Origin: Planctomycetota bacterium
Lineage (GTDB): Bacteria > Planctomycetota > UBA1135 > UBA2386
Direction: 5' to 3'
Assembly (NCBI GenBank): GCA_027621295.1
Contig: JAQCBR010000001.1
Location: 42,105-106,104, forward strand
Length of the DNA: 64,000 nt
Shown here: in pieces, positions 1 to 9,960 of the stretch
How positions within the stretch are numbered: the first letter of the stretch is position 1
Layout of the letters: each line of letters starts with the position of its first letter
The notes under the pieces: generated by a model
Databases searched by the model: none
The model's input: only the letters and a program-made list of their open reading frames with translations
What the model was told of the DNA's origin: nothing
Made by a program: the position numbers and the translations under genes

Positions 1-114
1 CGCACGGGCTCCCGCAGCAGAGGGGAATGGGCTATTTCGCGCCGCCGTCCCTGCGTAGAGTCGCCCGCCCGGCGCCCACACGGGGGGCACCGCTCGCAGT
101 ACCCCAGCACGAAC

Positions 115-774
115 ATGGCTCAGAAGAAGAAGCCGGCGAAGAAGCCGGGCACGAAGTCTCCGAAGAAGTCGGCCGCCCGGACCGCAGCCAGGAAGCCGGC
201 TGCGAAGAAGCCGGCTGCGAAGAAGTCCGCAGCCAAGAAGTCCGCGTCCAAGAAGGCCGGTGCGCGCCAGCAGGCCGCGAAGCGGAGCGCGGGTCGCGAC
301 GCCGACCCGGTCGCCCAGATCCAGCGCGTGATCGACGTGATGGTCGAGGCGGGAGCGGTCGAGGTCGAGCTCGAGGACGCGGGGCTCAAGCTGCGGGTCC
401 GGCTGAAGGGCGACATGCCCATGCCGATGATGTCCTACGCTGCGCCAGCTCCGGTGCTCGGGGCTGCTCCGGCAGCAGGGGCCGCAGCTGCTGCCGCGCC
501 GGCGGCTGCAGCGCCCGCTGCGGACGATCCGCGTCGGAAGGTCTTCCAGTCGCCGATGGTCGGCACCTTCTACCGCTCGTCGTCGCCGGACTCCGACCCG
601 TTCGTCGGCGTCGGTGACCGCGTCGGGCCGGACCAGACGATCTGCATCCTCGAGGCGATGAAGGTCATGAACGAGATCAAGGCCGAGATGAGCGGCGAGA
701 TCGTCGAGGTGCTCGTCGAGAACGGCGAGCCGGTCGAGTTCGGGCAACCCCTGTTCGTCATCAAGGCCGACTGA
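115..774 (+). CDS. accB: Biotin carboxyl carrier protein of acetyl-CoA carboxylase with a histone H1-like N-terminal extension
   Basis: This protein carries biotin for the first step of fatty-acid synthesis. The C-terminal biotinyl domain shows [12 protein letters not shown], with the biotinylated lysine near residue 183. The usual AccB N-terminal helix appears only from about residue 63 ([17 protein letters not shown]). It is preceded by about 60 residues rich in Lys, Ala and Ser with AAKK-type repeats (for example [19 protein letters not shown]), resembling histone H1-like tails. An Ala/Pro linker follows the helix region, as is normal for AccB. The total of 219 aa is longer than the typical 150-170. 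The ATG at 115 is the first ATG in this frame, and the Lys/Ala tract is the only coding-like reading. A GTG inside the protein could give a shorter form. accC follows after 1 nt, so the two are cotranscribed. Confidence 0.93.
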   Translation: MAQKKKPAKKPGTKSPKKSAARTAARKPAAKKPAAKKSAAKKSASKKAGARQQAAKRSAGRDADPVAQIQRVIDVMVEAGAVEVELEDAGLKLRVRLKGDMPMPMMSYAAPAPVLGAAPAAGAAAAAAPAAAAPAADDPRRKVFQSPMVGTFYRSSSPDSDPFVGVGDRVGPDQTICILEAMKVMNEIKAEMSGEIVEVLVENGEPVEFGQPLFVIKAD

Positions 775-775
775 A

Positions 776-2122
776 GTGTTCCGACGCATCCTCATCGCCA
801 ACCGCGGGGAGATCGCCCTGCGGATCATGCGGGCCTGCAAGGAGCTCGGCATCGAGACCGTGGCCGTCTACTCCGAGGCGGACCGGGATCTGCTCCACCT
901 CCGGTACGCGGACGAGACGGTCTGCATCGGGCCAGCGCCCAGCGGGCAGAGCTACCTCAACATCCCTGCGCTGATCGCCGCCGCCGAGATCGCTGACGTC
1001 GAGGCGATCCACCCCGGCTACGGCTTCCTGTCGGAGAACGCGCACTTCGTCGAGGTCTGTCAGTCGTGCAACATCAAGTTCATCGGTCCGTCGCCCGAGA
1101 CCATCGCGGCGGTCGGTGACAAGGTCCGCGCGAAGGAGATCGCCCGCGAGGCGGGTGTCCAGGGCGTGCCCGGCAGCGACGGTCCGGTCGAGTCCGAGCA
1201 GGATGCGCTCGCGGTCGCGCGCCGGATCGGATTCCCGGTGCTGATCAAGGCGGCCGCGGGCGGCGGTGGACGCGGCATGCGCGTCGCGCACAACGACGTG
1301 AGTCTGGTCAACGGCTACCACTCGGCCCGCGCCGAGGCGGAGGGCGCGTTCAAGAATTCGACGGTCTACATCGAGAAGTACGTCGACCGTCCGCGCCACG
1401 TCGAGATCCAGATCATCGCCGACATGCACGGCAACGTCGTGCACCTCGGTGAGCGTGACTGCTCGATGCAGCGTCGCCACCAGAAGCTCGTCGAGGAGAG
1501 TCCGTGCCCGGTGCTCGACGAGGACACCCGGCGGCGCATGGGTGAGGCGGCTGTCCGGCTGGCGCGCGCGTCGGGCTACTACTCCGCGGGCACCGTCGAG
1601 TTCCTCCTCGACCGCGACGGCAACTTCTACTTCATCGAGGTGAACTCCCGGATCCAGGTCGAGCACCCGGTCACCGAGGAGGTCACCGGCGTGGACCTGA
1701 TCCGCGAGATGATCCGCGTCGCCGCCGGCGAGAAGCTGTCGTTCACGCAGGACGACATCCGACCGAAGGGGCACGCGATCGAGTTCCGGATCAACGCCGA
1801 GGACCCGGAGTCGAACTTCAAGCCGAGCCCGGGGCTGATCGAGACGCTGATCCCGCCGTCGGGTCCCGGCGTGCGTTGGGACAGCCATGCCTACCAGGGC
1901 TACCGCGTCCCGCCGCACTACGACTCGATGGTCGCCAAGCTCATCGTCCACCGGGCCACTCGTCAGGAGGCCCTGGCGACCGCGCGCCGAGCGCTCGAGG
2001 AGATGCAGATCGACGGGATCAAGACGACCCGGAGTCTGTTCCTCCGCGTGCTCGAGCACAGCGACTTCATCCACGGCAACATCGACACCGGGTTCATCGA
2101 CCGCTTCTTCGGGCAGCGATGA
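776..2122 (+). CDS. accC: Biotin carboxylase subunit of acetyl-CoA carboxylase
   Basis: This enzyme carboxylates the biotin on AccB using ATP and bicarbonate. The 448-aa length is standard. The N-terminal biotin-carboxylase domain starts [15 protein letters not shown]. The ATP-grasp glycine loop is [11 protein letters not shown] near residue 160. The catalytic segment [14 protein letters not shown] and the C-terminal biotin-carboxylase domain are present. The GTG start at 776 lies one base after the accB stop, so translation is probably coupled. Every expected motif is intact. Confidence 0.97.
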   Translation: MFRRILIANRGEIALRIMRACKELGIETVAVYSEADRDLLHLRYADETVCIGPAPSGQSYLNIPALIAAAEIADVEAIHPGYGFLSENAHFVEVCQSCNIKFIGPSPETIAAVGDKVRAKEIAREAGVQGVPGSDGPVESEQDALAVARRIGFPVLIKAAAGGGGRGMRVAHNDVSLVNGYHSARAEAEGAFKNSTVYIEKYVDRPRHVEIQIIADMHGNVVHLGERDCSMQRRHQKLVEESPCPVLDEDTRRRMGEAAVRLARASGYYSAGTVEFLLDRDGNFYFIEVNSRIQVEHPVTEEVTGVDLIREMIRVAAGEKLSFTQDDIRPKGHAIEFRINAEDPESNFKPSPGLIETLIPPSGPGVRWDSHAYQGYRVPPHYDSMVAKLIVHRATRQEALATARRALEEMQIDGIKTTRSLFLRVLEHSDFIHGNIDTGFIDRFFGQR

Positions 2123-2171
2123 TGAACATGCGGCGTGCGATCCCCGCCCGGCACGCTGCGGAGGTGCCCGC

Positions 2172-2858
2172 GTGGCGGGTCGGCGCGACCTGAGGAGCCT
2201 CGCAGGTCGCGCGCTGCTCGTCGCGAACCTCCTCGCGGCGCTCTCGGCCGCAGTCTTCGTGGTGCTGATCCACGTGGCGCCCGGGCCGATGAGTCTGCCT
2301 GCCCACGCCGAGCCGGGGCCCTTCCGACTCGCGGTGCGCGGGGACGATGCGATCCTCCTGCTGCCGATCTGCGCGGTTGCGCTGCTCCTCGCGGACTTCC
2401 TCTGGGTGGTCTACGGCAGCCCTGGCGGTTCGCCCGTCACGCACGTCACCAGCGACACCGCAGCAGGTCCGGTCCGGGTCTCGCGGGATGCGCTCGAGGC
2501 GGGACTCCGGTCCGCGGGCGAGGCGGTGGCCGATGTCTCGCGCGTTCGCGTCGGGATCGAGGTCGCCGGCCCGCTCGGCAAGCGGGTGGTCGGCCGCGCG
2601 CAGTTCTTCGCCCCGGAAGGAGCGTCGATCCCGGACGTGAGCCAGCGGCTCCGCAAGGCGCTCCAGAAGCGGTTCGAGGAGATGGTGCGGCTGTCCGACG
2701 GCCACCGGCTGGAATGGGACGTCGAGTTCGGCGGCTTCCAGGGCAGGCGCAGCCGCAGGCCCGGTGAGGATCCGATGGCGTCGGAGGGTTCGGATGATCC
2801 GGAGGTGCCGTTCACCGGCCCGCGTTATCCGATCGATGAGGACGTCCGCGGCGGCTGA
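2172..2858 (+). CDS. AmaP/Asp23-like membrane-anchored protein
   Basis: A 228-aa protein with two predicted N-terminal membrane helices (about residues 13-33 and 58-78) and a soluble C-terminal domain. The soluble part (VSRDALEAGLRSAGEAV, then VRVGIEVAGPLG and RLRKALQKRFEEM) resembles the Asp23/Gls24 fold of alkaline-shock membrane anchors (AmaP). The family call comes from this layout, not from a strong signature. I chose the GTG at 2172 because the long upstream part of the ORF is out-of-frame accC sequence. Genes of this family are often found beside accB/accC-type housekeeping genes; no specific role can be read here. The C-terminal tail is acidic and probably disordered. Confidence 0.7.
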   Translation: MAGRRDLRSLAGRALLVANLLAALSAAVFVVLIHVAPGPMSLPAHAEPGPFRLAVRGDDAILLLPICAVALLLADFLWVVYGSPGGSPVTHVTSDTAAGPVRVSRDALEAGLRSAGEAVADVSRVRVGIEVAGPLGKRVVGRAQFFAPEGASIPDVSQRLRKALQKRFEEMVRLSDGHRLEWDVEFGGFQGRRSRRPGEDPMASEGSDDPEVPFTGPRYPIDEDVRGG

Positions 2859-2889
2859 CGCCCCGCGCGGCGGGAGGCGCGGACACGTT

Positions 2890-2906
2890 CTGGCGGAATT
2901 CGCCAG
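2890..2906. promoter_or_regulatory. Perfect inverted repeat, candidate operator
   Basis: CTGGCG-GAATT-CGCCAG is a perfect 6-5-6 dyad. It lies 5 bp before the -10-like TAGGTT at 2912, so it would cover the -35 position of the promoter for the secreted protein at 2984. That placement suits a repressor or activator site. It could also be part of a terminator stem for the upstream gene, but no T-tract follows. Confidence 0.4.
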
Positions 2907-2911
2907 TTCGA

Positions 2912-2917
2912 TAGGTT
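2912..2917 (+). promoter_or_regulatory. Candidate -10 element (TAGGTT), leadered transcript
   Basis: TAGGTT lies 66 nt before the ATG at 2984. The start has a purine-rich AGGA a few bases upstream. The same spacing (61-65 nt) occurs before the secreted-protein genes at 34228 and 35517. Confidence 0.4.
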
Positions 2918-2983
2918 GTCCTGCCGAAAGAGAGGGCGGAGCATGGCGCGCCCTCGCCGCCCTCTCCGGACCAGGATCACCTG

Positions 2984-4054
2984 ATGCAACTCCTGCAGGA
3001 TCGAGCGCTCCGAATGACCCTCTGCGCGGCCATGGGCCTCGCCGGGTTCGCGTCGTCCCAGGAGCGCAATCTCTACGACCCCTGGGCACCGCGTCAGCAG
3101 GCGCAGGAGCCCGTGCAGCAGCCGCCGCTCCTGCCGAACCCGCTCGATATCCTGCTGAAGGGCGAGGTGGTGCACCCGCGCTTCGCGGGCAACCCAGCGG
3201 AGCAGGGACTGGGCGGTCTGCCGTTCCTCACACCTCCGGGCTTCGGCGCGTATCCCGGCGGGCAGTTCGCCGTTCCGTTCCGCGACGCGCCGGTCGGCGT
3301 CGCGACCGCGCCGATGGTGGCGCGTTCGCCGAACGCCTGGCCGACCTGGCTCCCCGAGGAGTCGAGCGTCGGCGGTGAAGATGGATTCACGCCGGACGTC
3401 GCGATCATCGCCCAGACGAACGACTACGTGTGGGTCCTCGAGCCCGACGAGACCGCGTTCACTCCGCTCGCCTACTGGGACCGCTATCGGGTGGTTCCGA
3501 CGGGCACGGCGCTCGACGTCCGCGGCGGGGGACAGTTCTCGATCGCATTCCAGCGCGGCTCGGTCGTGCGCTCGCTAGGCGCGGCTCGCGCGGTGCTCGA
3601 GCGGCTCGACGAGGAGGTGACGGCGGTGGGCTTCGACCACTTGAGCCGCGTCATCGTCGTGGCCGGGGAGCGGCCCGTCCGCGTGCGGATCGGGCGTGCC
3701 GGCGCGGTCGAGGCGGTCTCGTGCCGGCTCTCGGTCGCGCGTGATGGGGGGCTCGTCCACGTCGTCAACCTCGGGCCAGGGCAGGCCCGGTTCGACCTCG
3801 GCGACCGCACGATCGACCTGGGCCGGGGGTTCCGTATCAGCGTGATTCCCGACCTGCCGCCGGAGGGACCGAGTCTGGAGCTCGGTCTGCGCGGCGATCT
3901 CCAGACCAGCCGGGACGGGCGCGTGCTGCGCGCGGTCGCCGGCGCAGCGGGTGGGTCGCTCGACTGGAGCGGCGCCCGATTCGAACTCCCGCGCGGATCC
4001 AACCTCGTGGTGGACCCGCTCGCTGGCAGCGCATTCCCCGAAGGACGTCCTTGA
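2984..4054 (+). CDS. Secreted protein of unknown function
   Basis: A 356-aa protein that I do not recognise. The N-terminus looks like a signal peptide (hydrophobic [13 protein letters not shown], cleavage probably before QERN). A Pro/Gln-rich stretch follows, then a mixed beta-rich region with many Val, Arg and Gly residues. There are no cysteines for lipidation and no C-terminal PEP-CTERM-like sorting signal. The start has an AGGA ribosome site. The stop overlaps the possible TTG start of the UDP-xylose synthase gene, so the two may be cotranscribed and this protein could belong to the surface-polysaccharide locus. Confidence 0.75.
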   Translation: MQLLQDRALRMTLCAAMGLAGFASSQERNLYDPWAPRQQAQEPVQQPPLLPNPLDILLKGEVVHPRFAGNPAEQGLGGLPFLTPPGFGAYPGGQFAVPFRDAPVGVATAPMVARSPNAWPTWLPEESSVGGEDGFTPDVAIIAQTNDYVWVLEPDETAFTPLAYWDRYRVVPTGTALDVRGGGQFSIAFQRGSVVRSLGAARAVLERLDEEVTAVGFDHLSRVIVVAGERPVRVRIGRAGAVEAVSCRLSVARDGGLVHVVNLGPGQARFDLGDRTIDLGRGFRISVIPDLPPEGPSLELGLRGDLQTSRDGRVLRAVAGAAGGSLDWSGARFELPRGSNLVVDPLAGSAFPEGRP

Positions 4055-4065
4055 ACGAGAGCGAC

Positions 4066-5040
<975 letters not shown>

Positions 5041-5146
5041 TCCTGGGTTCTGCCGCCCCGAAGTGGACTCGGCGGGGAGGCACGGCAAAGATGCGCGGTT
5101 CCCCGGGTGACGGATGTCCCGGGGATTCCGCATCGTCCAGAGTCCC

Positions 5147-6118
5147 ATGCAGACCGTCCTGGTCACCGGCGGCGCCGGTTTCATCGGCAGCCATGTTGCG
5201 CTCCGGCTCCTCGCCGAGGGGCGTTGTGTCCGCATCCTCGACAACTTCGATCCGTTCTACGCCGAATCGATCAAGCGGCGGAACGTCGAGCAGGCGAAGG
5301 CCGTGGGTGGGTCTGCGTTCGAGCTCGTCGAGGGAGACTTCCGCGATCCCTCGACCTGTGCGCAGGCCCTCGAAGGAGTCGATGCGGTGCTCCACCTGGG
5401 TGCTCTCGCCGGCGTGCGCCCGTCGATCGAGCAGCCGATCCGCTACATGGACGTGAACGTGACCGGCACGCAGACGTTGCTCTCGGCGGTCGCCGCGCGG
5501 AGCACGTCGATGCCGGTGGTCTTCGCGAGTTCTTCGTCAGTCTACGGCGGCAACACCAAGGTCCCCTACGCGGAGACCGATCCGGTCGACCATCCGGTCT
5601 CGCCCTACGCGGCGTCCAAGAAGGCGGGGGAAGTCGTCTGCTCGACGCACCACCACCTGTACGGCAACCCGGTCACCTGCCTCCGGTTCTTCACCGTCTA
5701 CGGCCCCGGCCAGCGGCCGGAGATGGCGATCCACAAGTTCGCGCGGCTCCTGGTCTCCGGCGAGCCGATCCCGATGTTCGGCGACGGATCGACGCGGCGG
5801 GACTACACCTTCGTCGACGACATCGTCGATGGAGTGGTGACGGCGCTCGACCGCGCCTCGGGCTACCGCATCTACAACATCGGAGGTTCCCGGACGACCG
5901 AACTCGGCACGCTGATCGCGACGATGGAGGAGGTCTTCGGCAAGAAGGCCGTCATCGAACGGCTGCCCGAGCAGCCGGGTGACGTGAAGCAGACCTGGGC
6001 TGACGCCTCGCTCCTCCAACGCGACCTGGGCTTCGTGCCCCGCATCGACATCCGGGAAGGACTGACCCGTTTCGCAGCCTGGTACCTCGCGGAGAGGGCC
6101 GCAGGAAGACTCGCATGA
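5147..6118 (+). CDS. UDP-glucuronate 4-epimerase-like NAD-dependent epimerase
   Basis: An extended SDR enzyme of 323 aa: [14 protein letters not shown] for NAD, ASSSSVYG for the catalytic Ser, YAASKKAGE for the Tyr/Lys pair. The FTVYGPGQRPEMAIHKF segment is typical of UDP-glucuronate 4-epimerases (GAE/CapI type). It would interconvert UDP-glucuronate and UDP-galacturonate. The ATG at 5147 is preferred over the ORF-opening ATG at 5114, because it places the nucleotide motif at residue 5. The last codons overlap the next gene as ATGA, so translation is coupled. The exact sugar cannot be settled from sequence. Confidence 0.85.
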   Translation: MQTVLVTGGAGFIGSHVALRLLAEGRCVRILDNFDPFYAESIKRRNVEQAKAVGGSAFELVEGDFRDPSTCAQALEGVDAVLHLGALAGVRPSIEQPIRYMDVNVTGTQTLLSAVAARSTSMPVVFASSSSVYGGNTKVPYAETDPVDHPVSPYAASKKAGEVVCSTHHHLYGNPVTCLRFFTVYGPGQRPEMAIHKFARLLVSGEPIPMFGDGSTRRDYTFVDDIVDGVVTALDRASGYRIYNIGGSRTTELGTLIATMEEVFGKKAVIERLPEQPGDVKQTWADASLLQRDLGFVPRIDIREGLTRFAAWYLAERAAGRLA

Positions 6119-7089
6119 CCGCAGCAGATCAGAAGCGCTATCTCGTCACCGGTGGTGCCGGTTTCATCGGCTCCCACATGACCGAGCACATGCTCGGGCT
6201 GGGCAGGTCGGTGACCGTCCTCGACAACTTCGCGACCGGCAAGCGGGAGAACCTCGACCAAGCGCTGGCCGCGGTCGGCGGCGACGCCGCGTCGAGGCTC
6301 GAGGTCGTCGAGGGCTGCATCACGAACCCGGACGACGTCGCGCGCGCGTGTGAGGGCGTCTCGGGCATCGTCCACCTGGCCGCCCTCCCGTCGGTGGTGC
6401 GGAGCGTCGAGGCGCCTGTCGAGTCACACCACCACAACGTGACCGGCGCGGTCCACGTGCTCGACGCGGCGCGCCAGCGTGGCCTGAAGGTCGTCTACGC
6501 CGGCTCGTCGTCGGCCTACGGCGACCAGGACACGGACTTCAAGCACGAGGACCTGCGCGAGGACCCGCTGTCGCCGTACGCGGCCAGCAAGCTCGCGTGC
6601 GAGCTGTACTGCCGGTCGTTCGCCCGCGTCTACGGGCTGCCGATCGTCGTCACGCGCTTCTTCAACGTGTTCGGCCCGCGCCAGGTGCCGGACAGCCCGT
6701 ACTCGGGCGTGGTCGCCGCGTTCTGCTTCGCGCTGCTGCAGGGCCGCGCGCCGCGGATCGACGGGGACGGTTCGCAGTCCCGCGACTTCACCTACGTGAA
6801 GGACGTGGCGAGGGGCGTGACGATGGCGCTCGAGGCCGAGACCAGCGGCTGCCAGACCGTGAACCTCGCCTGTGCGGGCAACCACTCGGTGCTCAGCCTG
6901 TTCGAGATCCTGCGCAGCCAGGCAGGGGTCGACGTCGAGCCGGTCCACGGCCCGTCCCGCACCGGCGACGTGATGCACTCGCGGGCTGCCATCGATCGAA
7001 TCCGCGACCTGATCGGCTTCGAGCCGGAGTACACGTTCGAGGAGGGGCTCGCGCGGACGTTCGACTGGTACCGCGTGACCTATGCCTGA
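6115..7089 (+). CDS. UDP-glucose/UDP-N-acetylglucosamine 4-epimerase-like protein
   Basis: A 324-aa extended SDR enzyme with [24 protein letters not shown] and YAASKLACE. The segment FFNVFGPRQVPDSPYSGVV resembles UDP-GlcNAc/GalNAc 4-epimerases of the WbpP/Gne type more than GalE. It starts within the stop codon of the previous gene (ATGA) and lies in the nucleotide-sugar operon. It probably supplies UDP-galactose or UDP-GalNAc to the polysaccharide. Confidence 0.85.
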   Translation: MTAADQKRYLVTGGAGFIGSHMTEHMLGLGRSVTVLDNFATGKRENLDQALAAVGGDAASRLEVVEGCITNPDDVARACEGVSGIVHLAALPSVVRSVEAPVESHHHNVTGAVHVLDAARQRGLKVVYAGSSSAYGDQDTDFKHEDLREDPLSPYAASKLACELYCRSFARVYGLPIVVTRFFNVFGPRQVPDSPYSGVVAAFCFALLQGRAPRIDGDGSQSRDFTYVKDVARGVTMALEAETSGCQTVNLACAGNHSVLSLFEILRSQAGVDVEPVHGPSRTGDVMHSRAAIDRIRDLIGFEPEYTFEEGLARTFDWYRVTYA

Positions 7090-7132
7090 GCAGCTCCCTC
7101 GAGCGCACTCATCCCCGCAAGGGCAGTCTCCC

Positions 7133-7870
7133 ATGAAAGGCGTCATCCTCGCTGGTGGACTCGGCAGTCGGCTCTACCCGCTGACCAAGATCACCAACAA
7201 GCATCTGCTGCCGGTCTACGACCGGCCGATGATCCACTATCCGATCCAGTGCCTGATCAACGCGGGGATCACCGACATCCTCGTGGTCACCGGCGGCAAC
7301 TCCGCGGGAGACTTCCTGCAGCTGCTCGGCAACGGTTCGGATTTCGGACTGAAGGGGATCAACTACACGTATCAGCAGGGTGAGGGCGGGATCGCAGATG
7401 CGCTGTCGCTGGCCGAGCACTTCGCGGAGGGTGAGCCGATCGCGGTCGTGCTCGGCGACAACCTGATCGAGGGCAACATCCGCCAGGCGGTCGAGGACTT
7501 CCGGGCGCAGGGCGGCGGCGCGAAGATCCTGCTCAAGGAGGTCCACGACCCCGAGCGCTTCGGCGTCGCGTCCTTGGACGAGGCAGGGCGGGTGCTCCGC
7601 ATCGTCGAGAAGCCGCAGCAGCCGGAGACGAACCTCGCGGTGATCGGTATCTACCTGTACGACGCGCGGGTGTTCGACTTCATCGGTCGGCTCGAGCCCT
7701 CGGCCCGCGGCGAGCTGGAGATCACCGACGTCAACAACTTCTACATCGACGACGGCTCGATGACCGCAGAGGTCCTGAACGGCTGGTGGACCGATGCCGG
7801 CACGTTCGAGTCGCTGCTCCGCGCCAGCAACATGGTTGCGCAGGGCGGCGCGAACCGCATGGACCTCTGA
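7133..7870 (+). CDS. rmlA: Glucose-1-phosphate thymidylyltransferase-type nucleotidyltransferase
   Basis: A 245-aa sugar nucleotidyltransferase. The N-terminus MKGVILAGGLGSRLYPLT is the diagnostic pyrophosphorylase loop. EKPQQPETNLAVIGIYLYD and WWTDAGTFESLL match RmlA/RfbA. It is shorter than the classical 290-aa RmlA and looks like the compact form. It would activate glucose-1-phosphate to dTDP-glucose. The ATG at 7133 is chosen because the upstream ORF portion has no homology and overlaps the preceding gene. rmlD and rmlB follow at once. Confidence 0.9.
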   Translation: MKGVILAGGLGSRLYPLTKITNKHLLPVYDRPMIHYPIQCLINAGITDILVVTGGNSAGDFLQLLGNGSDFGLKGINYTYQQGEGGIADALSLAEHFAEGEPIAVVLGDNLIEGNIRQAVEDFRAQGGGAKILLKEVHDPERFGVASLDEAGRVLRIVEKPQQPETNLAVIGIYLYDARVFDFIGRLEPSARGELEITDVNNFYIDDGSMTAEVLNGWWTDAGTFESLLRASNMVAQGGANRMDL

Positions 7871-7882
7871 ATCGCGGGTCCT

Positions 7883-8761
7883 ATGACGATCGTCCTGGTG
7901 ACGGGTGCGGGCGGTCAGCTCGGGCGCGCCGTGGTCGATGCGGCGGCACTGCGTGGCTTCGCGGTCGTCGGCCTCGATCGCGCGGCGATGCCGGTCGAGA
8001 ATGCGGACCTCGTGCGGGAGCAGGTCGCTCGTCACCGCCCTGACTGCGTGGTGCACTGTGCGGCCTGGACCGATGTGGACGGCTGCGAAGCCGACCCGAC
8101 CCGCGCGGACCGCGTGAACGGTCACGCGACCGCCTACGTGGCGGAAGCGTGTCGAGCGGTGGACGCGCGGCTCCTCGCGGTGAGCACCGACTACGTGTTC
8201 GCCGGGCTGGCGCCCAAGGGGGCCGACGGTCACTCCAGGGCGTTCGTTACTGATGACTGTGTCGACCCGGAGTCCTCCTACGGGCGCAGCAAGCTGCTTG
8301 GGGAACAGGCCGTGCTCCGCGCCCCGCTCGACCTCGGCTTCTGCGTCGTCCGCACCAGCTGGGTCTTCGGGCCGGGTGGGCGGAACTTCCCGGGCGCGAT
8401 CCTCGCGCGTGCGCGGAGCGGTCAGCCGCTTCGCGTCGTCGACGACCAGATCGGCTGCCCGACATACGCGGTGGACCTCGCCGAGGCTCTGCTCGACCTC
8501 GCGGTCTCGGACCGGGCGTCCGGTGTCTACCATGCCGCGAACGAAGGCGTCGTGTCCTGGCACGGCTTCGCGGTCGAACTCCTGCGGCAGGCCGGGCTCG
8601 ACGTGGAGGTCGGCACGATGACGACCGCCGAACTCGGCCGCCCCGCTCCTCGGCCAGCGTGGTCGGCCCTCGACTGCTCGAAACTCACCGCGCTGCGCGG
8701 CCGTCCGCTGCCTCCCTGGCAGGACGCCGTCGCGCGCTACCTCTCGAAGGAATCGAAGTGA
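7883..8761 (+). CDS. rmlD: dTDP-4-dehydrorhamnose reductase-type enzyme
   Basis: A 292-aa SDR of the RmlD group: VTGAGGQLGRAVVDA for NAD(P), STDYVFAG, and YGRSKLLGEQ holding the catalytic Tyr and Lys. It would reduce the 4-keto group of a dTDP-6-deoxy sugar. Because no rmlC (3,5-epimerase) lies in the window, the product might be dTDP-L-rhamnose only if rmlC is elsewhere. Otherwise direct reduction of the D-sugar (for example to dTDP-D-fucose) is possible. The stop overlaps the GTG of rmlB. Confidence 0.88.
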   Translation: MTIVLVTGAGGQLGRAVVDAAALRGFAVVGLDRAAMPVENADLVREQVARHRPDCVVHCAAWTDVDGCEADPTRADRVNGHATAYVAEACRAVDARLLAVSTDYVFAGLAPKGADGHSRAFVTDDCVDPESSYGRSKLLGEQAVLRAPLDLGFCVVRTSWVFGPGGRNFPGAILARARSGQPLRVVDDQIGCPTYAVDLAEALLDLAVSDRASGVYHAANEGVVSWHGFAVELLRQAGLDVEVGTMTTAELGRPAPRPAWSALDCSKLTALRGRPLPPWQDAVARYLSKESK

Positions 8762-9777
8762 CCAAGATCCTCGTCACCGGCGGCGCCGGGTTCATCGGCT
8801 CGAACTTCGTGCGGCTCCTGCTCGAGCGGGGCGGCACCGAGGTGGTGAACCTCGATGCGCTCACCTACGCCGGCAACCTCGAGAACCTGTCCGAGATCGA
8901 GGGCGAGCCGGGCTACACCTTCGTCCGCGGGGACATCCGCGACGTCGGGGCGATGGATGCGGTGTTCGCCGCGCACCGACCGGAGGTCGTCGTCCACTTC
9001 GCGGCCGAGAGCCACGTCGACCGTTCGGTGCTCGATGCGACCGAATTCGTGCAGACCAACGTCGTCGGCACGCAGGTCTTGCTCGACGTCAGCCGTCGCC
9101 ACGGCGTCGGTCGCTTCGTCCACGTCAGCACCGACGAGGTGTACGGGAGTCTGGGACCGACCGGCCGTTTCACCGAGGACTCGCCGCTCCAGCCGAACTC
9201 CCCGTATTCGGCGAGCAAGACCGCGAGTGACCTCCTCGTGCGCGCCGCCTACCACACGCACGGCCAGGACGTCGTCACGACCCGCTGCTCGAACAACTAC
9301 GGCCCGTACCAGTTCCCGGAGAAGCTGATCCCGCTGATGATCGCGAACGCGCTCGAGGGGAAGGAGCTGCCGGTGTACGGGGACGGCAAGAACGTCCGCG
9401 ACTGGATCCACGTCCGCGACCACTGCGAGGCGGTGGCCGAGGTCATGGCCCGGGGCCGGTCCGGCGAGGTCTACAACATCGGCGGGGACTCGGAGCGCGA
9501 GAACCTCCACGTCGTCCGCGAGATCCTCAGGCTCGCCGGCCGCGGCGAGGAGCTGATCCGCTACGTGAAGGACCGCCCCGGCCACGACCGGCGCTACGCG
9601 ATCGATCCGACCCGGATGCGCGACGAGCTGGGCTGGCGTCCGAAGGAGACGTTCGAGTCCGGGCTGGAGGCCACGTTCGGATGGTACGTCGCGCAGCGCG
9701 AGTGGTGGGAGCGGGTCCGCTCCGGCGCCTACCGGGACTACTACGAGCGCCAGTACGGCGGGCGCGCGGACGCCTGA
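8758..9777 (+). CDS. rmlB: dTDP-glucose 4,6-dehydratase
   Basis: A 339-aa SDR dehydratase. The N-terminus is [29 protein letters not shown] holds the catalytic Asp-Glu pair, and YSASKTASDLL the Tyr/Lys pair. It would convert dTDP-glucose to dTDP-4-keto-6-deoxyglucose. The GTG at 8758 overlaps the rmlD stop (GTGA), and the ORF-opening ATG at 8659 would bury it inside rmlD. It is the last gene of the nucleotide-sugar block; a 230-bp gap with repeats and promoter signals follows. Confidence 0.95.
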   Translation: MTKILVTGGAGFIGSNFVRLLLERGGTEVVNLDALTYAGNLENLSEIEGEPGYTFVRGDIRDVGAMDAVFAAHRPEVVVHFAAESHVDRSVLDATEFVQTNVVGTQVLLDVSRRHGVGRFVHVSTDEVYGSLGPTGRFTEDSPLQPNSPYSASKTASDLLVRAAYHTHGQDVVTTRCSNNYGPYQFPEKLIPLMIANALEGKELPVYGDGKNVRDWIHVRDHCEAVAEVMARGRSGEVYNIGGDSERENLHVVREILRLAGRGEELIRYVKDRPGHDRRYAIDPTRMRDELGWRPKETFESGLEATFGWYVAQREWWERVRSGAYRDYYERQYGGRADA

Positions 9778-9780
9778 GGT

Positions 9781-9813
9781 CGGCGGCGCTCCGGCGGCGC
9801 TCCGGCGGCGCTC
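9781..9813. repeat. Three perfect tandem copies of an 11-bp unit
   Basis: CGGCGGCGCTC is repeated three times with an exact 11-bp period, close to one DNA helical turn. It begins 3 bp after the rmlB stop, upstream of the candidate sigma-54 promoter of the export operon. It may be slippage or a protein-binding array. Confidence 0.7.
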
Positions 9814-9866
9814 CGACGGGTCGCCGTCGAGCCGGAGGCGGGGTTCGCCTAGGCCTCGGGCGTCCC

Positions 9867-9893
9867 GATCCGATCCCAGCGGATCAGTGGATC
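9867..9893. promoter_or_regulatory. GATCC dyad, candidate enhancer-binding site
   Basis: Two direct GATCC units (9867-9876) are mirrored by two GGATC units (9881-9885 and 9889-9893). The dyad lies about 70-95 bp before the candidate -24/-12 promoter, a typical distance for a sigma-54 activator site. This is inference from position and symmetry only. Confidence 0.35.
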
Positions 9894-9960
9894 GCGAAGC
9901 GCCTGCACCGCCCGAAGTTCCGTTCCAGTGCTGGGGCGGGCGGCGCCGATGATCGCAGGG

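Noticed and set aside
2122-2193. 23-aa ORF ([11 protein letters not shown]...) after accC
   Set aside because: It overlaps the GTG start of the AmaP-like gene in another frame and has no ribosome site of its own; chance is enough.
5081-5100. AGGCACGGCAAAGATGC as a sigma-54 promoter before the epimerase gene
   Set aside because: GG and GC are 12 nt apart instead of 10, so the spacing is wrong.
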